DNA of 64,000 nt from Candidatus Marinarcus aquaticus (lineage in GTDB: Bacteria > Campylobacterota > Campylobacteria > Campylobacterales > Arcobacteraceae): NCBI RefSeq assembly GCF_004116335.1, contig NZ_PDKN01000007.1, positions 1 through 64,000 on the forward strand, written 5' to 3'. Shown piece by piece: positions 45,539 through 54,187 of this stretch. The translations under genes were made by a program, and so were the position numbers. The notes under the pieces were generated by a model that saw nothing but the letters and a program-made list of their open reading frames with translations, was not told where the DNA came from and ran no database searches. How positions within the stretch are numbered: the stretch's first letter is position 1; each line of letters starts with the position of its first letter.

Positions 45539-46043
45539 ATAAAATCTCTTTTTTTTCAAAATGGGTTGTATTTATATCTTTATAATAGTAATTAATTATA
45601 TACTCATTTTCATTAATTTCCAGCAACACACACTCACTTAACGGTTTCTCTCGTGCACAAATCTCACCTGGATTTAAAAAGAGCGTCTCGTTTTTATAGT
45701 CGTGTTCAAAGATATGGGTGTGACCAAAAATAACCACATCCGGGTCATCTCCAGCCATGTAAAAAGGCAAGTGCATCAACTTGAATTTGACTTCCTTTAT
45801 TTTAAATAAGTAAGGCTCTTTATAAATATTAAACTCATGTCCATACTCTATCAAAGAAGCATCATTGTTACCATACACACTCACATAGGGCAAGTTCGCT
45901 TCTTTGAGTATTTCTAAATTCTCTTTGGTGCATAAATCACCTGCATGTATGAGGTATTGTGCGCCTTGTGCTTTGAGGTGCTGTAAAGCTTCTCTCATCA
46001 AGCCACTTTTTAAGTGGCTATCTGACATGACGGCTATTTTCAT
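45525..46043 (-). CDS. YfcE/MJ0936-type metallophosphoesterase
   Basis: The 172-residue calcineurin-like phosphoesterase has the metal motifs MSDSHLKSG, IHAGDLCTKEN, VYGNNDAS and FGHTHIFEHD. Related enzymes hydrolyse phosphodiesters with Mn2+ or Ni2+; the natural substrate is unknown. It begins 2 bases after the topA stop and overlaps bioB, so it is part of the topA operon. Confidence 0.88.
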   Translation of the reverse strand: MKIAVMSDSHLKSGLMREALQHLKAQGAQYLIHAGDLCTKENLEILKEANLPYVSVYGNNDASLIEYGHEFNIYKEPYLFKIKEVKFKLMHLPFYMAGDDPDVVIFGHTHIFEHDYKNETLFLNPGEICAREKPLSECVLLEINENEYIINYYYKDINTTHFEKKEILYERK

Positions 46044-46045
46044 GA

Positions 46046-48403
46046 TTATTTCTTTGCAGAGCTGCTTTTTTTGGTAGTTTTTGCGGTGCTCTTTTTTGTG
46101 GTCGCTGTTTTCTTAGTTGTTTTAGTTGTCTTTTTAGCACCCTTACTCTTAGGGTCTTTTTCAATGATGTCTAAACACTGCTCTAAAGTTAACTCTTCGG
46201 CTTCTAACCCTTTAGGAATCTTATAGTTTTTTCTTCCTTGTTTGATGTAAGGACCATACTGTCCAATAAGCACTTGAATTTTCTCTTTTTCAAACACTTT
46301 AATGGTGGATTTGGCTTTGGCTTCATCGAGCTCTTTAATCAACTCCAACGCACGTGGTAACTCAATGGTATACGGGTCATCTGTTTTAAGTGAATAGAAT
46401 TTTGTTTTGATTTGTAAATAGGGACCAAATCGTCCAATATTGGCAACAATATCTTCACCCTCTTCATTTTGTCCCACCACTCGTGGAAGCGTAAAGAGAT
46501 ACAACGCTTCATCCAATGTAATGGTGTCCATGTTCAGATGGTCTGGAATGGCCACAAATTTTGGTTTCTCTTCATCATCTTTGGTACCAATTTGTACAAA
46601 TGGACCAAATCGACCTACTCTGGCACTGACAGGTTTTCCTGATTTTGGGTCAATCCCAATCTCTCTGATTTGAGCATAATCATTTCTGTCAATGCTCTCC
46701 TCTTTCTCATCAATACTCTTTTTAAATCCACCATAAAAGGCTTGCATCACTTGTTCCCAAGCAATTTTTCCTTCAGCAATGTCGTCAAACTCTTCTTCCA
46801 CTTTCGCAGTAAATCCCAAATCCACAATTTCAGGGAAATGATCCATTAAAAAGCTGTTGACAATCTCACCTGTGGGTGTGGGTGCGAGTTTTTTATCTTC
46901 TGTTTTTACTACATATTCACGTTGTTGAATCGTTGAAATGGTTGGTGCATACGTTGATGGTCGCCCTATTCCTTCAGATTCGAGCTTTTTAACCAAACTG
47001 GCTTCTGTGTATCGTGAAGGAGGCTTGGTGAAGTTTTGCTCACACTCTAAGTTTTCTAACTCTAAAGTCGTACCTTGTTTAATGGTTGGCAAGATTTTCT
47101 CACTGCTGTCCAATGCACTTTCAGGATTGTCGCTTCCCTCTGTATAGGCTTTCATGAACCCAGCAAATACAATTCGTTGCCCTTTTGCTTGAAACTCCAA
47201 CTCTTTGTCTTTTCCTGCAACAATTTTATAGGTAGTATTGGCAATCTTTGCTGTGGCCATTTGTGTGGCAATGGTTCGTTTCCAAATCAGTGAATAGAGT
47301 CGAAATTGTGCGTTATCCACATACGCTTTAATCTCTGATGGTTTTAAAGCCATGTTAACGGGACGAATCGCTTCGTGCGCTTCTTGTGCCCCTTTGGCTT
47401 TGCTTTTATAGACTCTTGGTTTGCTTAAGCTGTACTCTTTTCCATACTGCGTTTCAATCACCTCTTTAGCAGCACTGGTTGCCACTGTAGAGAGGTTCAA
47501 TGAGTCGGTTCTCATATACGTAATCAAACCACCCGTGTGATTTGGAATATTCCCCACATTTCCTTCATAAAGCTGTTGCGCAATAATCATGGTTTGTTTT
47601 ACTGAATACCCAAGTTTTCGACTTGCTTCTTGTTGTAAAGTTGACGTGGTAAAGGGTGCCGCAGGGTTTCGTGTGCTCTCTTTTTCTTCAATGTTATCTA
47701 AAACAAATGAACCTTGATGAACTGAGGCTTCAATGGCACGTGCTTCTTGTTCATTAGAAACTTTTACAGTTTTTCCATCCACTTTTGCAAGTTCGGCTTT
47801 AAAATCTGGGTTTTTAAAATCACTTTTGATTTTCCAAAACTCTTCAGGAACAAAGGCTCTGATTTCATTCTCTCGATCAACTATGATTCGTACAGCCACA
47901 CTTTGAACTCGTCCAGCACTCAAACCGTATCTCACCTTTTTCCATAAAAGTGGTGAGAGTTCATACCCCACTGCTCGATCTAAAATACGTCGTGCTTGTT
48001 GTGCGTCAACGAGATTTTGGTTGACTTCTCTTGGGTGTTTCAACGCATCTAAAATGGCATCTTTTGTAATTTCGTGAAACACAATTCGTTTAAGAGGATT
48101 TTTTTCAATTTTAAGTGCAGGGATCAAGTGCCAGGCGATGGCCTCTCCCTCTCTGTCCTCATCGGCTGCGAGGTAGATGGTTGTATCTTTAGATATTTGT
48201 TTTTTAAGGTCGGCAATGACTTTTCGTTTATCTGTAGAAATAAGGTATTGAGGTTTAAAATTGTCTGCAGGATCAAATCCCAGCTTTGATTTTGGAAGAT
48301 CACGAACGTGTCCCATGGACGCCATTACAACGAAATCTTTACCTAAAAATTTTGAAATAGTTTTTGCTTTTGCGGGTGACTCTACGATGACTAAATTCTT
48401 CAA
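46046..48403 (-). CDS. topA: DNA topoisomerase I
   Basis: The 785-residue type IA topoisomerase relaxes negative supercoils. The Toprim domain starts LVIVESPAKAKTISKFLG and has DEDREGEAIAWH. The active-site Tyr is Tyr296 in GLITYMRTDS. The C-terminus has several GRFGP/GQYGPYI repeats instead of the zinc ribbons of E. coli TopA. It ends in a long Lys/Thr/Ser-rich tail (about residues 755-785) that probably binds DNA. The start codon is TTG at 48403, with TAGAGG upstream. Confidence 0.96.
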   Translation of the reverse strand: MKNLVIVESPAKAKTISKFLGKDFVVMASMGHVRDLPKSKLGFDPADNFKPQYLISTDKRKVIADLKKQISKDTTIYLAADEDREGEAIAWHLIPALKIEKNPLKRIVFHEITKDAILDALKHPREVNQNLVDAQQARRILDRAVGYELSPLLWKKVRYGLSAGRVQSVAVRIIVDRENEIRAFVPEEFWKIKSDFKNPDFKAELAKVDGKTVKVSNEQEARAIEASVHQGSFVLDNIEEKESTRNPAAPFTTSTLQQEASRKLGYSVKQTMIIAQQLYEGNVGNIPNHTGGLITYMRTDSLNLSTVATSAAKEVIETQYGKEYSLSKPRVYKSKAKGAQEAHEAIRPVNMALKPSEIKAYVDNAQFRLYSLIWKRTIATQMATAKIANTTYKIVAGKDKELEFQAKGQRIVFAGFMKAYTEGSDNPESALDSSEKILPTIKQGTTLELENLECEQNFTKPPSRYTEASLVKKLESEGIGRPSTYAPTISTIQQREYVVKTEDKKLAPTPTGEIVNSFLMDHFPEIVDLGFTAKVEEEFDDIAEGKIAWEQVMQAFYGGFKKSIDEKEESIDRNDYAQIREIGIDPKSGKPVSARVGRFGPFVQIGTKDDEEKPKFVAIPDHLNMDTITLDEALYLFTLPRVVGQNEEGEDIVANIGRFGPYLQIKTKFYSLKTDDPYTIELPRALELIKELDEAKAKSTIKVFEKEKIQVLIGQYGPYIKQGRKNYKIPKGLEAEELTLEQCLDIIEKDPKSKGAKKTTKTTKKTATTKKSTAKTTKKSSSAKK

Positions 48404-48435
48404 ATTACCTAACCTCTAAAAAAATTCGAGTTTGC

Positions 48436-48441
48436 ATTCTA
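48436..48441 (-). promoter_or_regulatory. Candidate -10 box for topA
   Basis: TAGAAT on the - strand, in TATGATAGAATGC, lies 32 bases before the TTG start of topA, in the 103-base gap after murB. It is a weak match without a -35. Confidence 0.3.
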
Positions 48442-48506
48442 TCATAATTTAATTAAAAGCACTTAAGGGTATCTTTTAAAACAATCAACTTATGAATGTT
48501 TAAATT

Positions 48507-49286
48507 TTAAAAAATGGTAATCTCGGTTTCAAGTTCAATATCAAACTGCTCTTTGACTCTTTGTTGTGCCAATTGGATTAAAAACAGAGCCTCTTCAAAA
48601 GTTCCTTTGCCATTGTTGACTAAAAAGTTTGCATGTTGATTTGAAAAACTCATATCCCCTTTTTCAAACCCTTTTAAACCCACAGCTTCAATGAGTCGTC
48701 CAGCGAAATCGCCTTGCGGGTTTTTAAAACAGCTTCCTGCACTTGGGGTATGTGGTTGATTATCTCTCATTTTAATAAACTCATCAAGCCGTTGTTTGCT
48801 GAAGCCTTTTTCAATATTAAAGACCACTTCATATACGATGGACTCTATTTTAGTGTGTCTGTAGGAGTACTCAATATCCTCTTTTTTTATATACCCCTCT
48901 TTGGTTTTAATACTATGAATGTAGTTAAAAACTTCAAAACTTTTAAGTCCTGCATTCATTTTTACTAAACCACCTAAATTGCCTGGCAATTTGGCTAAAA
49001 ACTCTAAATGCGCGATGTCATGCTTTTTAGTATAAGTCAAAAGTTTTCCACTGCTTGTGGCGCATCCTACATAGAGTTTGTCGTTCTCTTGCTTGATATA
49101 ATCAAACGCATCACCTAAAACTGCAAAGTTATGGGGTTTTGAGGAAATCAGAAGATTATTGGCTCGTCCGATGATTTGGTGTTGACTGTAATCCCCAATT
49201 TCATTGATAACCAACACCTCTTGCGTTGGTCCAATGTGTATGGAGCTGTATCGAGAGAAGTCAATCGTTTTAGTGAAGTTTTCCAC
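48507..49286 (-). CDS. murB: UDP-N-acetylmuramate dehydrogenase (MurB)
   Basis: The 259-residue flavoenzyme reduces UDP-GlcNAc-enolpyruvate in peptidoglycan synthesis. Motifs are FSRYSSIHIGPTQEVL, LAKLPGNLGGLVKMNAG (FAD binding), EYSYRHTKI, SAGSCFKNP and SNQHANFLVNNGKGT. It is a short form, as in Campylobacter. The start is GTG at 49286, overlapping the TAG stop of mqnD by one base, so the two genes are translated together. Confidence 0.93.
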   Translation of the reverse strand: MENFTKTIDFSRYSSIHIGPTQEVLVINEIGDYSQHQIIGRANNLLISSKPHNFAVLGDAFDYIKQENDKLYVGCATSSGKLLTYTKKHDIAHLEFLAKLPGNLGGLVKMNAGLKSFEVFNYIHSIKTKEGYIKKEDIEYSYRHTKIESIVYEVVFNIEKGFSKQRLDEFIKMRDNQPHTPSAGSCFKNPQGDFAGRLIEAVGLKGFEKGDMSFSNQHANFLVNNGKGTFEEALFLIQLAQQRVKEQFDIELETEITIF

Positions 49287-50149
49287 TATTGTGCTCGAAA
49301 CTCTTCATACTGTGTAGGGATTAAAAAATCCCGCGATTTGATCAAAGTTTCATAAAAACCATGTTTATATCCCAACTCATAGAGTTTATCAAGTGCATCG
49401 TATTGCAGTTCACTTAACTCAATCGAGTCATCATTGGCATACAAATCAAGGTATTTATCCAGCGTAGGTGCATCCACACGAATCAACCCTTGATCAATGA
49501 GCATTTTTGAAAGCAGATGTTTATTGCTGTTGGCAACTTTCACGGCTTTGATCAAAGTTTGTTCATAATCAATGGCTGCATGCAGTGGTAATGAACGTCG
49601 CAGACACATCCCACCCAATGGCAGTGGTAACTCTGTTCCAGCAAGCTCTTGCCAAATATCCCAAATCTCTTTTTCCACTTCCAATGCTTCATTATACGTC
49701 AGAATCGATTCATGAATCAGTACACCTGCATCAACATCCCCATTTAAAACCGCATCTTCAATCTCTAAGAAGTTCATGTATGTAATTCGTGCATCAGGAT
49801 AGGCTATTTTAAACAACAGTGCGTTGGTGGTAAACTCTCCACTTAATGCCACTTTGAAGTTTCGTTTGAGTTTGCTTCCCTTTTTCTTAATCAATTTAGG
49901 TCCATACCCATTTCCAAAACTCACAGCTGTTTTTAAAAGGGCATAATCCTCTTTTACAAAAGGATACAGAGCAAAAGAGATGGCACAAATGTCATACTCC
50001 CCTTTAAGTGTTGCTTGATTGAGGGTTTCAATATCGTCTGCAATATTTTGAAATACCGCATCTTTTGGAGTAACCCAGCCAAATTTAATGGCATAATACA
50101 TAAAAATGTCATCGGCATCGGGTGAGTGTGCTACACTGATTGTCTTCAA
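49286..50149 (-). CDS. mqnD: MqnD-like menaquinone (futalosine pathway) enzyme
   Basis: The 287-residue protein has a periplasmic-binding-protein fold typical of MqnA/MqnD, beginning ISVAHSPDADDIFMYYAI and with GEYDICAISFALYPF, NGYGPKLI and DAGVLIHESILTY. The last two fit MqnD (1,4-dihydroxy-6-naphthoate synthase) better than MqnA. Campylobacterota make menaquinone by this route. It supplies the quinone used by the complex I encoded nearby. The start is TTG at 50149, with AGGAAAG upstream. Confidence 0.82.
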   Translation of the reverse strand: MKTISVAHSPDADDIFMYYAIKFGWVTPKDAVFQNIADDIETLNQATLKGEYDICAISFALYPFVKEDYALLKTAVSFGNGYGPKLIKKKGSKLKRNFKVALSGEFTTNALLFKIAYPDARITYMNFLEIEDAVLNGDVDAGVLIHESILTYNEALEVEKEIWDIWQELAGTELPLPLGGMCLRRSLPLHAAIDYEQTLIKAVKVANSNKHLLSKMLIDQGLIRVDAPTLDKYLDLYANDDSIELSELQYDALDKLYELGYKHGFYETLIKSRDFLIPTQYEEFRAQ

Positions 50150-50175
50150 ATTCTTTCCTTCTGTTTTATAACTCG

Positions 50176-50181
50176 ATTGTA
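50176..50181 (-). promoter_or_regulatory. Candidate -10 box for mqnD-murB
   Basis: TACAAT on the - strand lies 26 bases before the mqnD start, in the short gap after the Bax-like gene. No -35 is evident. Confidence 0.35.
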
Positions 50182-50185
50182 TCGT

Positions 50186-51085
50186 TTATATCTCTTTGTT
50201 TACTTCATTGGTATCTTCAACAGGAATATTTTGCAATTTCTCTTGTTCATGTACTTTTTTATCTAAATCTGCTTCTTGTTCTTTTTTAACCACTACGGCT
50301 TTTTTAATCTTTTTAGGTCGGTCATAATGGACTTCATCAAAGTGTACAAACTTATTGTAATTGATCATCGAAGCCAACTCTTTTCCATACAACTCTTTTT
50401 TCTCAGAGTAACGGTGCAGTTTCTCTACAAGCAAATAAGGGTTTTGGAACTCTGTTTGATAGTTTAATTCTCGAAACTCTTTAAACGCCCAACTTCGAGA
50501 TATCATTAAATAGTAATCTTTAATCGCATCTTTGATGGTGTCATACTTTTTAAGCCAAATGGTTTTCTCCCCACGTTGCTCTCCTGCTGCAATCCGTGGT
50601 TCATCTTTATTAAATGACCACACGCCAAAAAGGTTATTGGCCTCTTTAAAAAAGCGCGATTGTCCCCATGCACTCTCCATAGCAGCTTGTGCGAGTGTAA
50701 CAGAACGTGGGTGCGGTTTCAATGCCATTAGAAGCTCGTCATTATCTTGAGCATTGTACTGTTCTTGAAGGGATAAAAGCTCTTCATCATCTGGATTTTT
50801 TTTGATCAACTCTTGAGTAGAATAAAACAAATGCCACTCTTCCTCATAGACCTCTTGAAGTGGAGGCACCACTTGTTCTAAGAAACGCTGTTTTTTTTGT
50901 GAGACGGTTAAATTTTTTATCTCAACAGGTTTGACTTTTACTTTTTTAACCTCTTTGGGTTTTGATGAGACTTCATACTGTTTATTAATAACGATAAACA
51001 TGCCCGCAATCAGTATAAAACCAACAACGTAAGCCATATAGCTTTTTTTAATGTTCGAACTGAATAGTGATTCTTGATTTTTCAT
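50186..51085 (-). CDS. Bax-like glucosaminidase domain protein
   Basis: The 299-residue protein has an N-terminal membrane anchor (YMAYVVGFILIAGMFIVIN, about residues 16-34), a Lys/Val-rich linker, and a glucosaminidase/lysozyme-like domain (about 130-245). The catalytic Glu lies in LAQAAMESAWGQSRFFKEANNLFGVW. The C-terminus is Lys/Glu-rich. Such proteins cleave peptidoglycan glycan chains in the periplasm. Some Campylobacterota relatives act in flagellar assembly, but nothing here proves that. Confidence 0.87.
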   Translation of the reverse strand: MKNQESLFSSNIKKSYMAYVVGFILIAGMFIVINKQYEVSSKPKEVKKVKVKPVEIKNLTVSQKKQRFLEQVVPPLQEVYEEEWHLFYSTQELIKKNPDDEELLSLQEQYNAQDNDELLMALKPHPRSVTLAQAAMESAWGQSRFFKEANNLFGVWSFNKDEPRIAAGEQRGEKTIWLKKYDTIKDAIKDYYLMISRSWAFKEFRELNYQTEFQNPYLLVEKLHRYSEKKELYGKELASMINYNKFVHFDEVHYDRPKKIKKAVVVKKEQEADLDKKVHEQEKLQNIPVEDTNEVNKEI

Positions 51086-51145
51086 AACGAGTATTGTACC
51101 GAAAAAAATTATATTTTAAATGAAATAATATTTTAAGATACCTTT

Positions 51146-51165
51146 ACCACCTCTACTGAGGTGGT
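51146..51165 (-). terminator. Candidate terminator hairpin after nuoN
   Basis: ACCACCTC (51146-51153) pairs with GAGGTGGT (51158-51165) around a 4-base loop, starting 2 bases after the nuoN stop. On the - strand the downstream sequence is AT-rich but lacks a solid T run, so termination strength is uncertain. Confidence 0.5.
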
Positions 51166-51167
51166 TG

Positions 51168-52649
51168 TTAGTATCCTGAGATTTGCACGTAGTAAGAAAT
51201 AATTTCTAACAGTGGTTCAACCATCATAGTCGAGATAATCGTTACAACCGCACAAATTCCCACAATGGTTTTCAAAGGGGTACTGGCATTGCTTAAGTAC
51301 TGCACTTCGCTGTTTTCTACAGGCTCTTTTAAGAACATATACACAATTGGTTTTAAGTAGTAGTACGCTGCAATGGCAGAGTTTAACACCATGATCAAGG
51401 CTAAGACAATAAACCCTGCACTAACCGCACTTCCAATTAAATACATTTTTCCCCAGAAAAGTGCAAAGGGAGGTATTCCTGCGAGTGAAAGCATAAAAAG
51501 TCCCATCATCGTTGCAGCAATAGGAGAGGTTTTAATCATCCCTGCATATTTTGCCAAGTGATGATCACTGCAGAAGTTTTTAGACTTATCTTCATTAAGC
51601 CACAGCATCGCAAACCCACCCAAGTTCGTCACTAAGAAAAGTGACCAATATAAGAATATAGCATTGGTTGATTGTGTGGTACCTAAAATAATGGCGGCCA
51701 TCACAAACCCTGCATGAGAGATTGAAGAGAAGGCCAACATTCTTTTGATATCTGTTTGTAACAGTGCAATGATATTTGGAATGGTCATGGTTAATACCAC
51801 GATGGCATATAAAATCCCTTCCACCACTTTATCATCTGCGGCAATAAATATTTCAAAGAATCTCAACGCCACAATAAACGCTGCAATTTTTGGAACGACG
51901 GAGATAAACCCAGCCAGTGAAGCACTTGAGCCTTCATAGACATCTGCAACCCACGTGTGAAATGGCACAAGAGAGAGTTTAAACCCAATAGCACCCAGCA
52001 TAAAAGCCACACCTAAAAGCACCACGGGGTAGTTATCAAAGTTTGACTCCACCAATACTTGTGAAATCACACCCAACTCCACGCTGCCTGTGAGTGCATA
52101 GAAAATCATCGCACCAAAGGCAAAAAATGCCGTTGCTAAAGCACCCATTGTGAAGTACTTAATTGCTGCTTCTAAAGCTCGATCTTTGTTGTGCATTGCA
52201 ATCATCGTATAAAGAGCCATAGAAGCGGTTTCAAGCCCTACGAAAATCAAAATCAATGAATCAGAGCTGACCATGAATTGAAACCCTGCCACCATAAACA
52301 AATACAACGCATAATACTCAGCATAGTTGTTTTCATGGAATCGAAGTTTGTTCAATGAGAGCAACATAAACATTGCCGTACCAATAAGGATGATGAATTG
52401 TGCTAACACAGAAATTCCATCAACGAGCATCAAATCAAAGAAACCACGAACGGCTCCGTTGTATCCATACAATGAACCTAAGTCCACCACTAAAAACAGA
52501 ACAGCTAAAATAATATAAAAGGATTTATCCAAATTTTTAGCAAACAAATCAATACACAAAATAGTCAATGCCCCAACAATAGCAATGAGCATTGGAACAA
52601 TCGTTACAAAGTTCAGACTTACGAAGTCTATATCAATTGGCGGTATCAT
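51168..52649 (-). CDS. nuoN: NADH-quinone oxidoreductase subunit N
   Basis: The 493-residue antiporter-like proton-pumping subunit of complex I has about 14 membrane helices. Typical segments are FVGLETASMALYTMIAM (with the key Glu), KLSLVPFHTWVADVYEGSSA and DIKRMLAFSSISHAGFV. It is the last gene of the nuo operon. Its ATG overlaps the nuoM stop by one base, and a hairpin follows its own stop. Confidence 0.95.
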   Translation of the reverse strand: MIPPIDIDFVSLNFVTIVPMLIAIVGALTILCIDLFAKNLDKSFYIILAVLFLVVDLGSLYGYNGAVRGFFDLMLVDGISVLAQFIILIGTAMFMLLSLNKLRFHENNYAEYYALYLFMVAGFQFMVSSDSLILIFVGLETASMALYTMIAMHNKDRALEAAIKYFTMGALATAFFAFGAMIFYALTGSVELGVISQVLVESNFDNYPVVLLGVAFMLGAIGFKLSLVPFHTWVADVYEGSSASLAGFISVVPKIAAFIVALRFFEIFIAADDKVVEGILYAIVVLTMTIPNIIALLQTDIKRMLAFSSISHAGFVMAAIILGTTQSTNAIFLYWSLFLVTNLGGFAMLWLNEDKSKNFCSDHHLAKYAGMIKTSPIAATMMGLFMLSLAGIPPFALFWGKMYLIGSAVSAGFIVLALIMVLNSAIAAYYYLKPIVYMFLKEPVENSEVQYLSNASTPLKTIVGICAVVTIISTMMVEPLLEIISYYVQISGY

Positions 52650-54175
52650 TATTTCACCTCCCCAATGCTGTTCGCTGAAATCAGTTTCGTTTTTGTTACG
52701 GGTTTAATCGCTTTTATTTTCATCACTTCCACCAGTTGTGTGACCGACTTATTCACTGGGTCTAAAATTGGTTTTGGGTAAATCCCTAGAATAATAACCA
52801 AGGCGACTAATGGTACTAAAGCCACCAACTCTCGCCCTTTGGCATCTGTGAGTTTTTTGTTCTCTTCATTGGTAATTGGTCCAAAGAAACTTCGTTTATA
52901 CAATACAAGCATATAAACGGCTCCTAAGATAATTGTTAATCCTGCAATCAAAGTAATGATAGGTGAAACTTTAAAGAACCCCAGTAGTGATAAGAATTCC
53001 CCTACAAAGCCTATGGTTAAAGGCAATCCCACTGAAGCCATCAGCATGATTCCAAAAATCGTGGCGTATCGTGGCATCACAGAAGCCAAACCACCAAACT
53101 CAGCTATCATCTTGGTGTGTCGTCTGTCATATATAACACCCACCAGCATAAACAGCGCTCCTGATACAATCCCGTGAGAAATCATAAGGAAAATAGCGCC
53201 GCCTATTCCTTCCACATTCAGAGCAAAAATCCCTAAGATAATCACTCCCATGTGTGAAACAGAAGAGTATGCAATCACTTGTTTCATGTCCTCTTGCGCA
53301 TACGCCACCATTGCAGTGTAGACTATAGCAATCAGTGCTAAAATCGCAATTGGAATGGTGAAGAAAGCACTTGCATCTGGGAACAATGGCAGTGAAAATC
53401 GTACAAATCCGTACGTACCCATTTTAAGTAAGACTGCGGCTAAGATAACCGAACCAATGGTTGGTGCTTGACCGTGTGCATACGGCAACCAGGTATGAAA
53501 TGGAACCATTGGCACTTTGATGGCAAACCCTAAGAAAAATGCCACAAAGAGCCACATCTGCATATCAAATGGTAACAGAAGCATGTTCCAATCTAAGATA
53601 CTGAAACTCCAGTTTCCTGTGGTTTGATAGTAGACAAAGCCTAAATACAACATCCCCACAAGCATCACCAATGACCCTGTGAAAGTATATAAGAAGAACT
53701 TAATCGAAGCATAGATTCGAAGTTTTCCACCCCATGCTCCGATGATATATAACATTGGTACCAGTGATAATTCCCAGAACAAATAGAAAACAATCGCATC
53801 TAAACACAAAAACACTGCCACCATTGTCATCTCTAAAAACAGAACTGAAATCACTAAATTTTTCAGGTCTCTTTTTTCTGTTAATCCAATGAGTGAAATC
53901 ATTGTCATAAAGGTGGTTAAAATAACTAAGAACAGAGATATTCCGTCAACTGCAACTAAGTAGTTGATTCCATACGATGGAATAAGTTCAATCATCTGCA
54001 TAAACTGCATTCCTGCATTTTGCGCATCAAACATATACCATAAAATCATACTGAGCATAAACTCTATGGCAGTAACAGCAATGGCATAAGCACGAATAGA
54101 CTCTTTAGAGACCATAAATCCTATGAGTGCTGCAACGGCTGGAAAAAATATTAAAATTGATAAAATGTGTTCCAT
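52649..54175 (-). CDS. nuoM: NADH-quinone oxidoreductase subunit M
   Basis: The 508-residue membrane subunit resembles Mrp antiporters. LFWELSLVPMLYIIGAWGG carries the conserved Glu, and VPMVPFHTWLPYAHGQAPT and DMKQVIAYSSVSHMGVI hold the channel Lys/His residues. It pumps protons in the complex I membrane arm. It starts 12 bases after nuoL. Confidence 0.95.
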   Translation of the reverse strand: MEHILSILIFFPAVAALIGFMVSKESIRAYAIAVTAIEFMLSMILWYMFDAQNAGMQFMQMIELIPSYGINYLVAVDGISLFLVILTTFMTMISLIGLTEKRDLKNLVISVLFLEMTMVAVFLCLDAIVFYLFWELSLVPMLYIIGAWGGKLRIYASIKFFLYTFTGSLVMLVGMLYLGFVYYQTTGNWSFSILDWNMLLLPFDMQMWLFVAFFLGFAIKVPMVPFHTWLPYAHGQAPTIGSVILAAVLLKMGTYGFVRFSLPLFPDASAFFTIPIAILALIAIVYTAMVAYAQEDMKQVIAYSSVSHMGVIILGIFALNVEGIGGAIFLMISHGIVSGALFMLVGVIYDRRHTKMIAEFGGLASVMPRYATIFGIMLMASVGLPLTIGFVGEFLSLLGFFKVSPIITLIAGLTIILGAVYMLVLYKRSFFGPITNEENKKLTDAKGRELVALVPLVALVIILGIYPKPILDPVNKSVTQLVEVMKIKAIKPVTKTKLISANSIGEVK

Positions 54176-54187
54176 TAACTACTCCCC